The notes: generated by a model not told the origin, from the sequence alone. DNA of 64,000 bases from Neisseria sp. oral taxon 014 str. F0314 (GCF_005886145.1 NZ_CP040504.1:1-64000), one strand, 5' to 3'. Positions 40,122-47,817 are shown, numbered from the stretch's first letter. Numbers and translations are program-made.

Positions 40122-40874
40122 TCAAAATAAAACAAGCTGTTCCTCAAGGGGCATTGGTGAACTGGGGCTTGGGTCGGTCTCTTGACGTTTGATGTCCGCC
40201 CTCATCATTTGCTCGAAATCGCCGTAAAGCCAGTGAGAGGTACGAAAGGCTGTCCATAATTCGCCCGTCAGGGCGTTGCCGTGTATGATTTTTGCGGGAA
40301 TACCCAGTAACTCACACTGTATAAAACACATCCGCGCGCAGCAAATATCAATATCGATGGCGACGGCGGCCATTTTCTGCAAATGGTCGAAACCCTTCAG
40401 CCGTATTGTTTCCGCAAAGGCAATGATATTCGCACCGCTGCCACAACTCGGCTCCATGATGGAAACAAAAGGGTTGCCCTCCAACTTGTCGGCCAGTCCT
40501 TCACCGACGATTTGCGCCATCATTCTGCAAATATAGAAGGGTGTAAAATACTGGTTTTTGGACTGGCTTCCCAAATCCAGAAGCATATAGATTTCGCCTA
40601 ATATGTCTTCATATGTCCCGGATTGTCCGGCCTTTATAAATTTTTCTACCAACTTTGCCAGTATTTCGGGCATTTTCCCAAATTCAGCCTCCGTATATTT
40701 TTTGCGTATCTCATGATAACGTTCCTCCCTTTGCTCCCAATCGCCATCAAAGGTAAATCGGTTAATCAGTGCTATGGTTGCGACTTCGATAAAATCGCCG
40801 AATACTTCGGATAACCTGTAACCCGAATGGAAAGACTGGAACAGGCCGATGATGTCCTTATGTTCGTTTTGCAT
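40122..40874 (-). CDS. N6-DNA-methylase-like protein of plasmid type
   Basis: The protein (about 250 residues) has the HsdM-like SAM-binding region: GSQSKNQYFTPFYICRMMAQ, then motif I MEPSCGSGANIIAFAE, then a motif II-like VAIDIDICCARMC. The expected catalytic N/DPPY motif is replaced by the region after GNAL (GNALTGELWTAF), so methylation activity is doubtful. This layout is shared by methylase-like proteins of conjugative elements, where the role is unclear. ATG 40874 has GGAGG upstream, better than the longer frame from 40946. Confidence 0.75.
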   Translation of the reverse strand: MQNEHKDIIGLFQSFHSGYRLSEVFGDFIEVATIALINRFTFDGDWEQREERYHEIRKKYTEAEFGKMPEILAKLVEKFIKAGQSGTYEDILGEIYMLLDLGSQSKNQYFTPFYICRMMAQIVGEGLADKLEGNPFVSIMEPSCGSGANIIAFAETIRLKGFDHLQKMAAVAIDIDICCARMCFIQCELLGIPAKIIHGNALTGELWTAFRTSHWLYGDFEQMMRADIKRQETDPSPSSPMPLEEQLVLF

Positions 40875-40936
40875 AGGTTTGTCCTCCTGCAATTTAGACG
40901 GCTGAAAACGACGGCCGCCTGAATCGCCTTTTACTG

Positions 40937-41335
40937 TTACCACCAACTGTCATAAAAAACGGCCAACCCCTGATTGAGGGCAGCACGGGCGTTTTGAATG
41001 AATGCGCGGGTTGTTTCTATGTCTTCGGGGTAGATTTCCGCACCGCCGAAGAAAAAGCCCGGCGTATATTCCAGTTCATCTTTTTCTAACGCCTGTTCCA
41101 ATCGTTCTAAATCCTCTGATTCCAGCCTGACAGTGCGGCAGTTGAACTCATCCTCGCCGCCTTTTTCCCGATACAGTTTTTCCATCCATCCGTGCAGATG
41201 GTTGAATTTCCGCCAGTAGGCAATATCGGTTAATTGCGCTTGTTCGCGTTCTTCGTCGGTTCGCGGCATTACGTCGGTTTGCCTGTCTCCTGCAAATTCG
41301 GCACGCATGGTATAGCCGTACATATCCAGTCCCAT
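40937..41335 (-). CDS. Conserved hypothetical protein of mobile elements (MGLDMY type)
   Basis: The 132-residue acidic protein starts MGLDMYGYTM, continues with DIAYWRKFNHLHGWMEKLYR and ends AALNQGLAVFYDSWW. Proteins with this MGLDMY start and a WRK-N-LH-W motif are common in phages and plasmids, but I know of no established function. A good AAAGGAG lies before the ATG. It is the first leftward gene after the palindrome and oriT region. Confidence 0.7.
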   Translation of the reverse strand: MGLDMYGYTMRAEFAGDRQTDVMPRTDEEREQAQLTDIAYWRKFNHLHGWMEKLYREKGGEDEFNCRTVRLESEDLERLEQALEKDELEYTPGFFFGGAEIYPEDIETTRAFIQNARAALNQGLAVFYDSWW

Positions 41336-41381
41336 AGGGAACTCCTTTCCTGATAGATACTTTTATGATTTATGACTAACC

Positions 41382-41532
41382 AACATCGGGGCAGTCGCCA
41401 AGGGCGCGCCGCCGTGTTGTGATGCCGTGAAAAATTCCTCCGCCCGCAAAGCCAGTCTGGACTTTGCGGGCGGAGGAATTTAGGCATCAGCAAACAACAC
41501 GGCGGCGCGCCCTTGGCGACTGCCCCGATGTT
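41382..41532. repeat. Long nested palindrome, about 150 bp
   Basis: The outer arms of about 38 bp are exact reverse complements: AACATCGGGGCAGTCGCCAA... (from 41382) and ...TTGGCGACTGCCCCGATGTT (to 41532). They enclose TGATGCC/GGCATCA and a second inner palindrome around AATTCCTCCGCCCGCAAAG. It lies just left of the oriT candidate and could extrude as a cruciform. It contains no gene. Confidence 0.9.
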
Positions 41533-41576
41533 TTGCTTTCTCCAGCCGCTTGCGGCGTTTCCGCGTAGCGGAAGTT

Positions 41577-41619
41577 AAAACGCTTTAGGGCGTTTTTTGG
41601 CACTTGTTGCCTATCCTGC
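41577..41619 (+). other. Candidate IncP-type origin of transfer (oriT, nic site)
   Basis: A 7-bp inverted repeat (AAAACGC/GCGTTTT, 41577-41596) is followed 14 bases later by CTATCCTGC (41611-41619). The RP4 (IncP) nic region has CTATCCTG followed by the nick, 3' of a similar inverted repeat. A TraK-like gene lies about 300 bases to the right, as in IncP plasmids. No relaxase gene is visible in this window. Confidence 0.6.
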
Positions 41620-41917
41620 TTCTAGCTTGATTTGTCGTTTGTATGGGGATATGGGCGTTACTTTCAGGGTGTGATTTCGCGCTGATAAGGATGTATTGAT
41701 GAAGTTATAGAAATATTTGGAATATATTTAGGATTTATTTGTATAAATCATATTATTATTTAAATAATATAAAATTATGCAGAATAATAAGAAAAAATTA
41801 TATTTTTATATGTAGAGTAATTCAGAATAAAAAATAGAATACATATTGACGTATTTAGATTCTTTTAATATAATTAAAAATCAATATACGATATATATGA
41901 AATATCTTGGGGTTTCT

Positions 41918-42304
41918 ATGAAAATCAGTGTTGAAGAATTTATGAGGCAGGAAGCAGGGGCAGGCAAAAAATCCCGACTTGACCCGTATGAACATGAAAT
42001 TCTGACATTAAAGTCGAATGGATATTCTTATGAACAAATCATAAAATTTTTGTCGCAAAACGATATTGAAATCAGCAAAACCGCTTTGCACCATTTTGTG
42101 AAATCACGAAATGCCGATAAACCTGCTGCCGTATCCGAAATAAGGAATCAACCCGCTAATGATTCCGTACAGACTGAGAACAGGCAGACTGATACCGTTG
42201 CTCCAGCTGTTCCGTCTAAAAAACAAACCGAACCTGAAAAAACGCGCCCGATCATCGGCAAATTTGACTTGAACCGTGAAATCAATGTTGAAGAACTGAT
42301 GTAA
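41918..42304 (+). CDS. TraK-like oriT-binding protein
   Basis: The protein (128 residues) begins MKISVEEFMRQ. A helix-turn-helix-like block lies at about residues 20-55 (YEHEILTLKSNGYSYEQIIK, then ISKTALHHFVKSR). A long polar linker rich in Pro, Ala, Thr and Gln and a short conserved-looking tail (PIIGKFDLNREINVEELM) follow. IncP TraK has this same layout and sits beside oriT, as here. The similarity is one of architecture, so I leave the symbol empty. I chose ATG 41918; several upstream starts in the AT-rich leader are less likely. Confidence 0.55.
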   Translation: MKISVEEFMRQEAGAGKKSRLDPYEHEILTLKSNGYSYEQIIKFLSQNDIEISKTALHHFVKSRNADKPAAVSEIRNQPANDSVQTENRQTDTVAPAVPSKKQTEPEKTRPIIGKFDLNREINVEELM

Positions 42305-42306
42305 AA

Positions 42307-42333
42307 AAGCCGTCTGAACCATTCAGACGGCTT
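42307..42333. terminator. Inverted DUS-core pair after the TraK-like gene
   Basis: AAGCCGTCTGAA and TTCAGACGGCTT form a 12-bp stem with a 3-base loop directly after the stop codon. Confidence 0.8.
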
Positions 42334-42351
42334 CCAATGCGTCAAAATACT

Positions 42352-42683
42352 CTATTTTCCTCCTGCCTCCGCTCCCGCTCCCGCTCCCGCTCCCGCTCCC
42401 GCTCCCGCTCCCGCTTCGGCAATCGCTTCATTCATTTCCTCAATCAAAAGATGGATGTTGTACGGATTGCCCAAACATCCCGCAAAATCTTTGAAGGATT
42501 TGTGTTCGGCAACCTTCCCTCCTCCATCAAACCCAACCTCCACAAACTCCCCGCGTTCCGCCTGAGCCAACGAATGCGCCAAATGCAAAGCATTGGCAGG
42601 ATTCCCAAAAGATAAAGCGTTTCTCCTTCCGAACCGCCTTCTTCAGCAAAATCTCTATTTTTTTCAATGGCCAAACGCACCAT
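42352..42683 (-). pseudogene. Frameshifted gene downstream of parE, with hexanucleotide repeat
   Basis: From ATG 42683 one frame gives MVRLAIEKNRDFAEEGGSEG and then ETLYLL. The sensible continuation (GNPANALHLAHSLAQAERGE...NPYNIHLLIEEMNEAIAEAG, then a run of Ala-Gly) lies in the next frame. The shift is at the short C run 42604-42606 and needs one extra base. The end of the protein is encoded by the (GCTCCC)n tract. The start overlaps the parE end, so it was a third gene of that operon. Function unknown. Confidence 0.65.
42371..42416. repeat. Hexanucleotide tandem repeat (GCTCCC), about 7.7 copies
   Basis: Seven complete GCTCCC units and a partial one encode alternating Ala-Gly on the minus strand. 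Copy-number change would alter protein length without shifting the frame. Confidence 0.95.
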
Positions 42684-42960
42684 ACCCCACCTCCCGCTGA
42701 TGTTTCACCGCTACGATAACGACGGCTTCCAGCTCGATCCGATAGAGAACCGTATAGCCCCGATTCCCAAAAGAAACAGTCCATTCACGATATATATCGT
42801 CAAAAAACCGCCCGCTTGCAGGAAACTGGGCCAACGAATCAAACGCTTCCCGTATGCTTTTCAACGCCTTTTGAGCGGCCTGCCGGTTGTTTTCGGCCAA
42901 AAAATCATAAACCCGCCTTAAATCGGCTGTTGCGTGTTCGGTCAATATCACTCGTGGCAT
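42664..42960 (-). CDS. RelE/ParE-family toxin
   Basis: The 98-residue protein matches the ParE/RelE fold: MPRVILTEHATADLRRVYDF at the start, then LKSIREAFDSLAQFPASGR, and a C-terminal beta part (GYTVLYRIELEAVVIVAVKH) ending with the usual His-x-Arg. ParE toxins poison gyrase, while RelE relatives cut mRNA; the sequence alone does not decide. It overlaps the antitoxin gene upstream by 13 bases, and the pair probably stabilises the integrated element. Confidence 0.85.
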   Translation of the reverse strand: MPRVILTEHATADLRRVYDFLAENNRQAAQKALKSIREAFDSLAQFPASGRFFDDIYREWTVSFGNRGYTVLYRIELEAVVIVAVKHQREVGYGAFGH

Positions 42961-43235
42961 TTCAATTCACCAACATCCTCGCCTTCAATCAATTTTTCCA
43001 TCCAGGCATTGGTTTCTTCCAAAGTAACGTGCAGTCCCGTTTCTTGATAATGCTGCCAAGAAGCGTCGGCTGCCGCACGCAGCGAGGCTTTTGCTTCTTC
43101 CCGTTCCAGAAATTGATTTACAGCCTCCCTCATCAGCCAGTGCATGGAACGATCTTGGTTTTCTGCAACCGCTTTCAGACGGTCTCTGACTTCTATCGGT
43201 AATTTCACGGCGACAGGTACAGTTGCGGATTTCAT
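42948..43235 (-). CDS. Ribbon-helix-helix antitoxin (ParD-like)
   Basis: The protein (about 95 residues) has an N-terminal ribbon-helix-helix (ATVPVAVKLPIEVRDRLKAV, then SMHWLMREAVNQFLE) and an acidic C-terminal tail for toxin binding (TLEETNAWMEKLIEGEDVGE). I chose ATG 43235, with GGAG 9 bases upstream; ATG 43250 is an alternative. Such antitoxins bind the toxin and repress their own promoter, expected in 43236-43330. It is followed by the toxin gene with a 13-base overlap. Confidence 0.85.
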   Translation of the reverse strand: MKSATVPVAVKLPIEVRDRLKAVAENQDRSMHWLMREAVNQFLEREEAKASLRAAADASWQHYQETGLHVTLEETNAWMEKLIEGEDVGELKCHE

Positions 43236-43728
43236 ATCAAATGACTCCATCAGGTATTAAAAGGTAATACTATTATATACTTAAATAGATTTATCCACAA
43301 AATCTGTCTATATCCTCCTTTCAAAAAACCAATATTTCCTTATTAGTTACTGTTTTCCAAAGCAAAAATCAAAATGTACAAAAAATAATCAGGCGCGGCC
43401 TGTATTGATCTAAGTAAGTGGTCTATGGGGGTGGTCTATGTATAGAGCGCGTTCCGAATGTTCAAACTGGATTTGCCGTTTTGTTCAAACTGGAAGGTAC
43501 GATTTGTACAAACATCAGATTTTAAAAGGTAAATTTTAGGGTGGGAAAATAGCGGGAATTGCGGAGGGAAAGTTTATTTTTTATGAAAAACAGATTTTCA
43601 GACGGCCTCGGAACATAAAAGGCATAAAAAAACGCCGCTTCCGGCCTTTTTATCAGGATAAGCGGCGGCAGTGGGCGTAAAAAAGCTGTCGGGACGCGTT
43701 TTAGGCGCATCTGTCCCAACAGCCTGTG
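43236..43728. other. Intergenic region with iteron-like repeats
   Basis: No gene seen. TTCAAACTGGA occurs twice as direct repeats (43461-43471 and 43484-43494), and TGTACAAA occurs near 43375 and 43505. These short repeats beside a replication-protein-like gene may be iterons or operators. A stem (CGCCGCTT...AAGCGGCG) at about 43632-43669 could end leftward transcription. Confidence 0.4.
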
Positions 43729-44496
43729 TTACTGTTTTCTGATACCTGAATTTCTGAGGGCTTGCTGCCTAGCTTCGGAATCTGGCGGAGATTTGTCCGG
43801 CGGCGGCTTCTCCCGTTCCGCCTGCTGTTGCTGCAATTCCTCTTTGATACGTTGTTCTTCCCGCGCTTGGTCTTGTTGCGGTACGGCCTGTGTTCCGACG
43901 GGTGGGAAAAAGCCTGCCCATCCGCCTGCAATCGATTTTTCCATCACGGCGCGGATGTCGATTTTTTTCCGCCGCATCTCCTTAAGTTGACGCAGATAGG
44001 CTTTTTTCTGTTCGATGGTTGGGACTTTGTTTTTCTTTTCTGCCCTCATCTTGATAAACGCGTTCCAAAGGTCGATCGGTACCCATTTTTCTAAGCGGAA
44101 GTTGTGAATGTCGAACCAGTAATGCGAGGGAGAATCTGCCGGCAATTCTTCGCCCCGTACCCGATAGGCCAGCTCAAGTATCTTTTGTTTATTAATCTGC
44201 CAGTGCATCGTGCCGAATACGCCCGCGCGTTTATATTGAATAATCCCTAGATCCAGCAGCAGCTTGCGCGCTTTTTCGTAACCGCGCCGCGTCAACCCCA
44301 ACTCTTCTTTCAGGTGTTTGGCCGTCTTATAAATCCAGCCGTGTTTTTCCGGCGATTTCTGCTCACTCACCTGCGTCCACCAGAATAAGGATGAAATCAG
44401 GCTGTTGGCCTGCAAATTTTGGCCGCACAAAGCCCCCAACTCATGGAAGACCACGAAGTCGGTTGTCAGATGGTGGCGAAGGTCGGCGATAAGCAT
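43729..44496 (-). CDS. Replication-initiator-like protein (plasmid/phage type)
   Basis: The 255-residue protein has an N-terminal winged-helix-like region (SLFWWTQVSEQKSPEKHGWI, YKTAKHLKEELGLTRRGYEK, ARKLLLDLGIIQYKRAG) resembling DNA-binding domains of phage replication proteins and plasmid Rep proteins. A charged middle follows, with a Gln/Glu/Pro-rich tail. Iteron-like repeats lie downstream. I see no helicase or polymerase motif. It may have replicated the element before integration. The assignment is by domain pattern and context. Confidence 0.55.
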   Translation of the reverse strand: MLIADLRHHLTTDFVVFHELGALCGQNLQANSLISSLFWWTQVSEQKSPEKHGWIYKTAKHLKEELGLTRRGYEKARKLLLDLGIIQYKRAGVFGTMHWQINKQKILELAYRVRGEELPADSPSHYWFDIHNFRLEKWVPIDLWNAFIKMRAEKKNKVPTIEQKKAYLRQLKEMRRKKIDIRAVMEKSIAGGWAGFFPPVGTQAVPQQDQAREEQRIKEELQQQQAEREKPPPDKSPPDSEARQQALRNSGIRKQ

Positions 44497-44508
44497 TTGC
44501 TTGTTTCT

Positions 44509-44721
44509 TTATGCTCCCCAAATTTCATCAGCATCATCTCTTAAATCGTATCTGCTGACTTCATTGTTAGTTGCTTTTTCGATTGCTACGGCCATTTTAG
44601 GAGATGCTTTTCGGAAGCCTGTTGCTATATGAGATAAATATGCAGGAGAACAACCAATTTGTTTTGCGAGGATGAATCTATATCCTCGTGGCATTTTTTC
44701 GAAAAAATCAGATAAATTCAT
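44509..44721 (-). CDS. Cro/YdaS-like small regulator
   Basis: The 70-residue protein carries a helix-turn-helix (AKQIGCSPAYLSHIATGFRK) in the position usual for Cro or YdaS-type phage regulators. It is divergent from the S24 repressor gene, with an operator-like palindrome in the gap (44750-44763). It probably drives the active phase of the element. The stop is 12 bases before the replication-like gene, so the two may be co-transcribed. Confidence 0.75.
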   Translation of the reverse strand: MNLSDFFEKMPRGYRFILAKQIGCSPAYLSHIATGFRKASPKMAVAIEKATNNEVSRYDLRDDADEIWGA

Positions 44722-44749
44722 TTTAAATCCTTAAATAAGTTTGAATAAT

Positions 44750-44763
44750 ATATCATTTGATAT
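44750..44763. promoter_or_regulatory. Operator-like palindrome in the cI/cro gap
   Basis: ATATCATTTGATAT is a palindrome with half-site ATATCA around a TT centre. A related half-site (TATATCACTTG) follows at about 44781. The same motif in reverse orientation occurs at 45874-45885. It is the probable binding site of the flanking repressors. Confidence 0.6.
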
Positions 44764-44831
44764 TTTATTGTCCAATAAAATATATCACTTGTTCGTTTAT
44801 CCATTATATGAAAATTGGTACATTCTCAAAG

Positions 44832-45500
44832 ATGGATACTCGAGAGATACGACGTAATAATTTACGTGAATTAGCTGAAAAATATGGTGGGCAAAAAGCA
44901 TTAGCTGATGCTGCCGACTTGGCGCCCAACCAACTGAATCACATAATAGGTCCAAATCCTATACGAAATGTAGGAGAGCAACTTGCGCGTAAAATTGAAT
45001 CTCAACTTGGTTTAAACAAAGGATATTTAGATAGCATACATAGCAAAGAGAATAAAGCTGGCATTTTAGTTACTACTGAATCCATTTATATTCCTCATGT
45101 AAATATAGAGATAACGAATAGTGAATTAGGTTATATATTAAAAAAAGAAGGGGATGGTTTATTTAAGAAAGAATGGGCTAAAGAGAGAGGGGTTGATCCT
45201 GCACAGGTATTTCAATTTAAAATGAGTTATGACAATATGAGTCCAACCATACTGGAAAATGACTTTTTAATAATAGATTCTAGTAGAATAGATGTTTGTG
45301 ATTCAAAAGTTTATCTTGTTATATTGAATGGAGTGGTTCATGTTAAAAGAGTTTTTTATTTGCTATCAAATGAGGTATGTATAAGTAATGATAGCAACAA
45401 CAAGATGCTATATCCTGATATAGTAACTAATGTTTCAAATATTTCTCAACTTCGCATAATTGGTCAAGTTATTGCAATTCAAAGAAACCTTCCTCTTTAA
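44832..45500 (+). CDS. CI-like repressor with S24 peptidase domain
   Basis: The protein (222 residues) starts MDTREIRRNNLRELAEKYGG, with a helix-turn-helix (QKALADAADLAPNQLNHIIG), a linker, and an S24/LexA-type domain. The nucleophile Ser137 is in DNMSPTILENDFLII and the general base Lys172 in GVVHVKRV. Repressors of this type hold a prophage or ICE silent and are inactivated by RecA-stimulated self-cleavage after DNA damage. An upstream in-frame ATG at 44808 is an alternative start. It is divergent from the cro-like gene and ends in a good terminator. Confidence 0.85.
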   Translation: MDTREIRRNNLRELAEKYGGQKALADAADLAPNQLNHIIGPNPIRNVGEQLARKIESQLGLNKGYLDSIHSKENKAGILVTTESIYIPHVNIEITNSELGYILKKEGDGLFKKEWAKERGVDPAQVFQFKMSYDNMSPTILENDFLIIDSSRIDVCDSKVYLVILNGVVHVKRVFYLLSNEVCISNDSNNKMLYPDIVTNVSNISQLRIIGQVIAIQRNLPL

Positions 45501-45516
45501 AGAGGAAGGTTTTTTC
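45485..45516 (+). terminator. Terminator of the repressor gene
   Basis: AAACCTTCCTCTTT and AAAGAGGAAGGTTT form a perfect 14-bp stem overlapping the stop codon, followed by a T run. Confidence 0.9.
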
Positions 45517-45737
45517 TATTTCTGTCTTTTCTTTAATGACAATAAGATTTCTTCGGCTAAATTGTCATTTACGATGTCTCGATTCAAAACTAATTCTGGT
45601 AATTGTTCAGGAAGTGCCACGACAGTTCGATCGTCTAATTCTTTGATGTCTATTACATAAGAATCATCAATTGAAATTACAAACGATTTATCAGTTATTT
45701 CCCACCAATCTATTTTTTTAAAAGGTGAATTTTTCAT
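45516..45737 (-). CDS. Small hypothetical protein
   Basis: The 73-residue acidic protein begins MKNSPFKKIDWWEITDKSFV and contains ISIDDSYVIDIKELDDRTVV. No known family. It is convergent with the repressor gene and starts about 100 bases left of the operator-like sites at 45844-45885, so it may belong to the same regulatory unit. Confidence 0.5.
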   Translation of the reverse strand: MKNSPFKKIDWWEITDKSFVISIDDSYVIDIKELDDRTVVALPEQLPELVLNRDIVNDNLAEEILLSLKKRQK

Positions 45738-45843
45738 TTTTCAAGCCTCTATTTTGGTTAAACGGGATTTATATTGGCACTATCTCAAAAATAATTCACT
45801 TATATTTCATGATGTTATAAACGAAGAGAAGAAAAAATACACC

Positions 45844-45885
45844 ATTTGATACATTTTTCCTTTTCAAAATATCTATCAAATGATA
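45844..45885. promoter_or_regulatory. Second operator-like cluster
   Basis: TATCAAATGATA (45874-45885) is a perfect half-site match to the palindrome in the cI/cro gap, and ATTTGATA at about 45844 is a further half-site. A promoter here, pointing left to the small gene or right into the gene-poor stretch, would be under repressor control. Confidence 0.5.
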
Positions 45886-46347
45886 TATTTAACTCTAACA
45901 AAGTTCTTTAACAATCTGTAAACGTAGCAACTGGCCTTCAGGTAGGCGTAAGCTGATAGAAAGACATGTACGCATGGGGTAAATCGGACAAACGGTTGCA
46001 GGCAGTTTTCGACCTGCCAAAAAAAGAAAAGCCATCATCCCGTCGATTCAAGTGGGTCGGGGCACTGTGGCAGTCGGACGTATTTCTTAATCGGGACGTA
46101 CTCCCGATGCGACCGCGATAATCTGCGGACAAGCGGTCAAACTACATTTTGATTCTTATGTTCCCCGCCGTGAGCGGGTATTTATCGGAAAATTCCGATA
46201 GGGCGTATGCCCAAATGTTCAGACGGCTCTACCCGTCTTTAAACATAAACATGTATCTAAATCCAAGCCCGCTTGTGCAAGAAGCGGGTTTTAGTTTAGG
46301 TGTATCTGAAATAATCAGATAGTTTATTATAATTTAAAGATGTTGAT

Positions 46348-46644
46348 ATGACAAAGGATGATGTGAGAGACCTGCAAATCAAGGCAGGAGAAATTTACGA
46401 CCATTTTTCGAACTGATCGGCTGTTTATGTGCGCTCGGGGTAGGAAATTTTTGAGGCGAACCGTGAGGATCTCGATGACGCTTTTCTCGCATCGTGTGTC
46501 TCTGGCAAATATTGGTGGAAATTTGAATGGTATCTGAAAGGCAGCAATCTTTGGAAAGATGCAGAGTCTGATGATATTGATGAAGTGGCGGCTCAATTTA
46601 AGGAGCGGTTTGCGGCATTTTTCCAGAAGAAATTGGCAAATTGA
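46348..46644 (+). pseudogene. Broken small gene with internal stops
   Basis: From ATG 46348 the frame reads MTKDDVRDLQIKAGEIYDHF, then has two stops, and continues sensibly as EIFEANREDLDDAFLASCVS, then GKYWWKFEWYLKGSNLW and FKERFAAFFQKKLAN. All parts share one frame over 99 codons, so the gene was inactivated by point changes. Function unknown. Confidence 0.6.
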
Positions 46645-46942
46645 CAGCACCTGTCGACTGTATGTGGCTGTATATGACTGTATGTGGTTGTCTGTGGCTG
46701 TAGATCAGGATAAAATAAAGCCGTCGGGTGCGCCAGACAACCGACGGCTGCTTTATATGTAAGTTGTCTTAGACTGTTACCAAGCAGGACTCGAAGCAAC
46801 CAAAAGCAAAACTAATATTGCAATTTTTATTATTTTCACGAGGCTCCACCCCCTTTCGGGCGGTTCGATGTCGTGATACGCCTGACTTTCTCAGGGTGCG
46901 GGCGTATCGGTGCAGTCCGACCGCCTGACGTGATTATACTGC

Positions 46943-46971
46943 AAACCCGCTTATTCTGAATAAGCGGGTTT
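46943..46971. terminator. Hairpin terminator
   Basis: AAACCCGCTTATT pairs perfectly with AATAAGCGGGTTT around a 3-base loop. TTGTTTTT follows on the plus strand. Confidence 0.75.
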
Positions 46972-47225
46972 TGTTTTTGGGTCGCCATGAAGATGGTTTC
47001 AGACGACCTTTTCTACCGCCATAGCTACGCTATGGGCGGCGGGCAACTCAGTGGCTCGGAGCAAAAAGACTGAGCGGTTCCGATACCGTCCGTGTGTGAT
47101 GTCCTGTACAAGCACTTTGCCCGTGAATCAGTGAGCAGTAGCGGGAGGGTAAAAATCGGAGGCATGGTATTTATCACACCCTGCCGTTTTGAGTGATGCC
47201 CTGATAAGGCTGACTACCGGCAATA

Positions 47226-47280
47226 GGTTGGGGAGCAGGTGGAAGCCCTGCATTCCAACCTGTTTTGACGGAGAGGAAAT
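47226..47280 (+). repeat. Duplicated leader, copy 1
   Basis: About 53 bases ending in CCTGTTTTGACGGAGAGGAA, just before ATG 47281. A near-identical copy lies at 47612-47664 before another ATG. Each contains GGAGCAGGTGGAAGCCCTGC and a GGAGAGG ribosome site. Confidence 0.85.
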
Positions 47281-47610
47281 ATGAATATTGAACCGGATCA
47301 TAATGAGAAGCTTCGGACGCTTTATATTTTGCTGGTGCAGGAAGCCTTTACCGCTATCCGCAATTTGAGTGGCAAACATTCGGGCTGCCTGAGTCCTGAA
47401 GATGCCGTCCGACATTTGGATTTGGCCGGACAATTGGCGGAAACACTGCACAATCTTCCTGAAAGGGTTAACGATAAAAGCGGCATAGCCTATACGCAAA
47501 GAAGTATGGAGCGTTTTGTTTTGTCATATCCTTGTTTTTCGGAACAGTACCGTTTCAGTGAGTATTTGGACAAAATTAGGAAATTAATCCCTGATATTGA
47601 CGATCAATAA
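47281..47610 (+). CDS. Hypothetical protein
   Basis: The 109-residue, mainly helical soluble protein begins MNIEPDHNEKLRTLYILLVQ. It has AFTAIRNLSGKHSGCLSPED in the middle and KIRKLIPDIDDQ at the end. No known family. ACGGAGAGG lies before the ATG in the duplicated leader. It is the first gene of a rightward run of small plasmid-type genes. Confidence 0.6.
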   Translation: MNIEPDHNEKLRTLYILLVQEAFTAIRNLSGKHSGCLSPEDAVRHLDLAGQLAETLHNLPERVNDKSGIAYTQRSMERFVLSYPCFSEQYRFSEYLDKIRKLIPDIDDQ

Positions 47611-47611
47611 G

Positions 47612-47664
47612 TCGGGGAGCAGGTGGAAGCCCTGCATCCCAACCTGTTTTGACGGAGAGGCAAT
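47612..47664 (+). repeat. Duplicated leader, copy 2
   Basis: A near copy of 47226-47280 (CATTCC/CATCCC and AGGAAAT/AGGCAAT differ), placed directly before ATG 47665. It suggests a tandem duplication of a gene start. Confidence 0.85.
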
Positions 47665-47817
47665 ATGAAGCAGGAGAACGGCCCCCTAATCCAACTGACG
47701 GCAAACATAGATGTCAAGCTGCGCCATGCGGTGGAATACCGCCTCGATCAAGGTCGTCTGAGAACGCATTTCAGACGGCCTTTTGTCTTGAGCAGAAGGA
47801 GATGGCAATGGCTTTAA
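47665..47817 (+). CDS. Short frame after the second leader (possible remnant)
   Basis: The frame encodes 50 residues (MKQENGPLIQLTANIDVKLR then HAVEYRLDQG). After this the frame runs through a DUS pair (47755-47781) and ends in a basic tail, so the C-terminal part is probably not natural. The ribosome site is good. It overlaps the next gene by 10 bases. It is either a remnant or a leader peptide. Confidence 0.4.
   Translation: MKQENGPLIQLTANIDVKLRHAVEYRLDQGRLRTHFRRPFVLSRRRWQWL

Larger units (their letters stand above)
45886..47225. other. Gene-poor stretch of about 1.3 kb
   Basis: No intact gene is seen. It contains a broken gene (46348-46644), a hairpin AAGCCCGCTT/AAGCGGGTTT (46265-46291), a 13-bp stem AAACCCGCTTATT (46943-46971) followed by T-rich sequence, and GC-rich structured segments near 46860-46930 and 47010-47080. 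It could hold a structured RNA or the control region of the plasmid-like block. Confidence 0.5.

Noticed and set aside
46559..46762. 67-codon frame over the repeated CTGTATGTGG sequence
   Set aside because: It overlaps a broken gene in another frame and encodes a low-complexity Cys/Val/Trp peptide; the short repeats look like part of the non-coding stretch.
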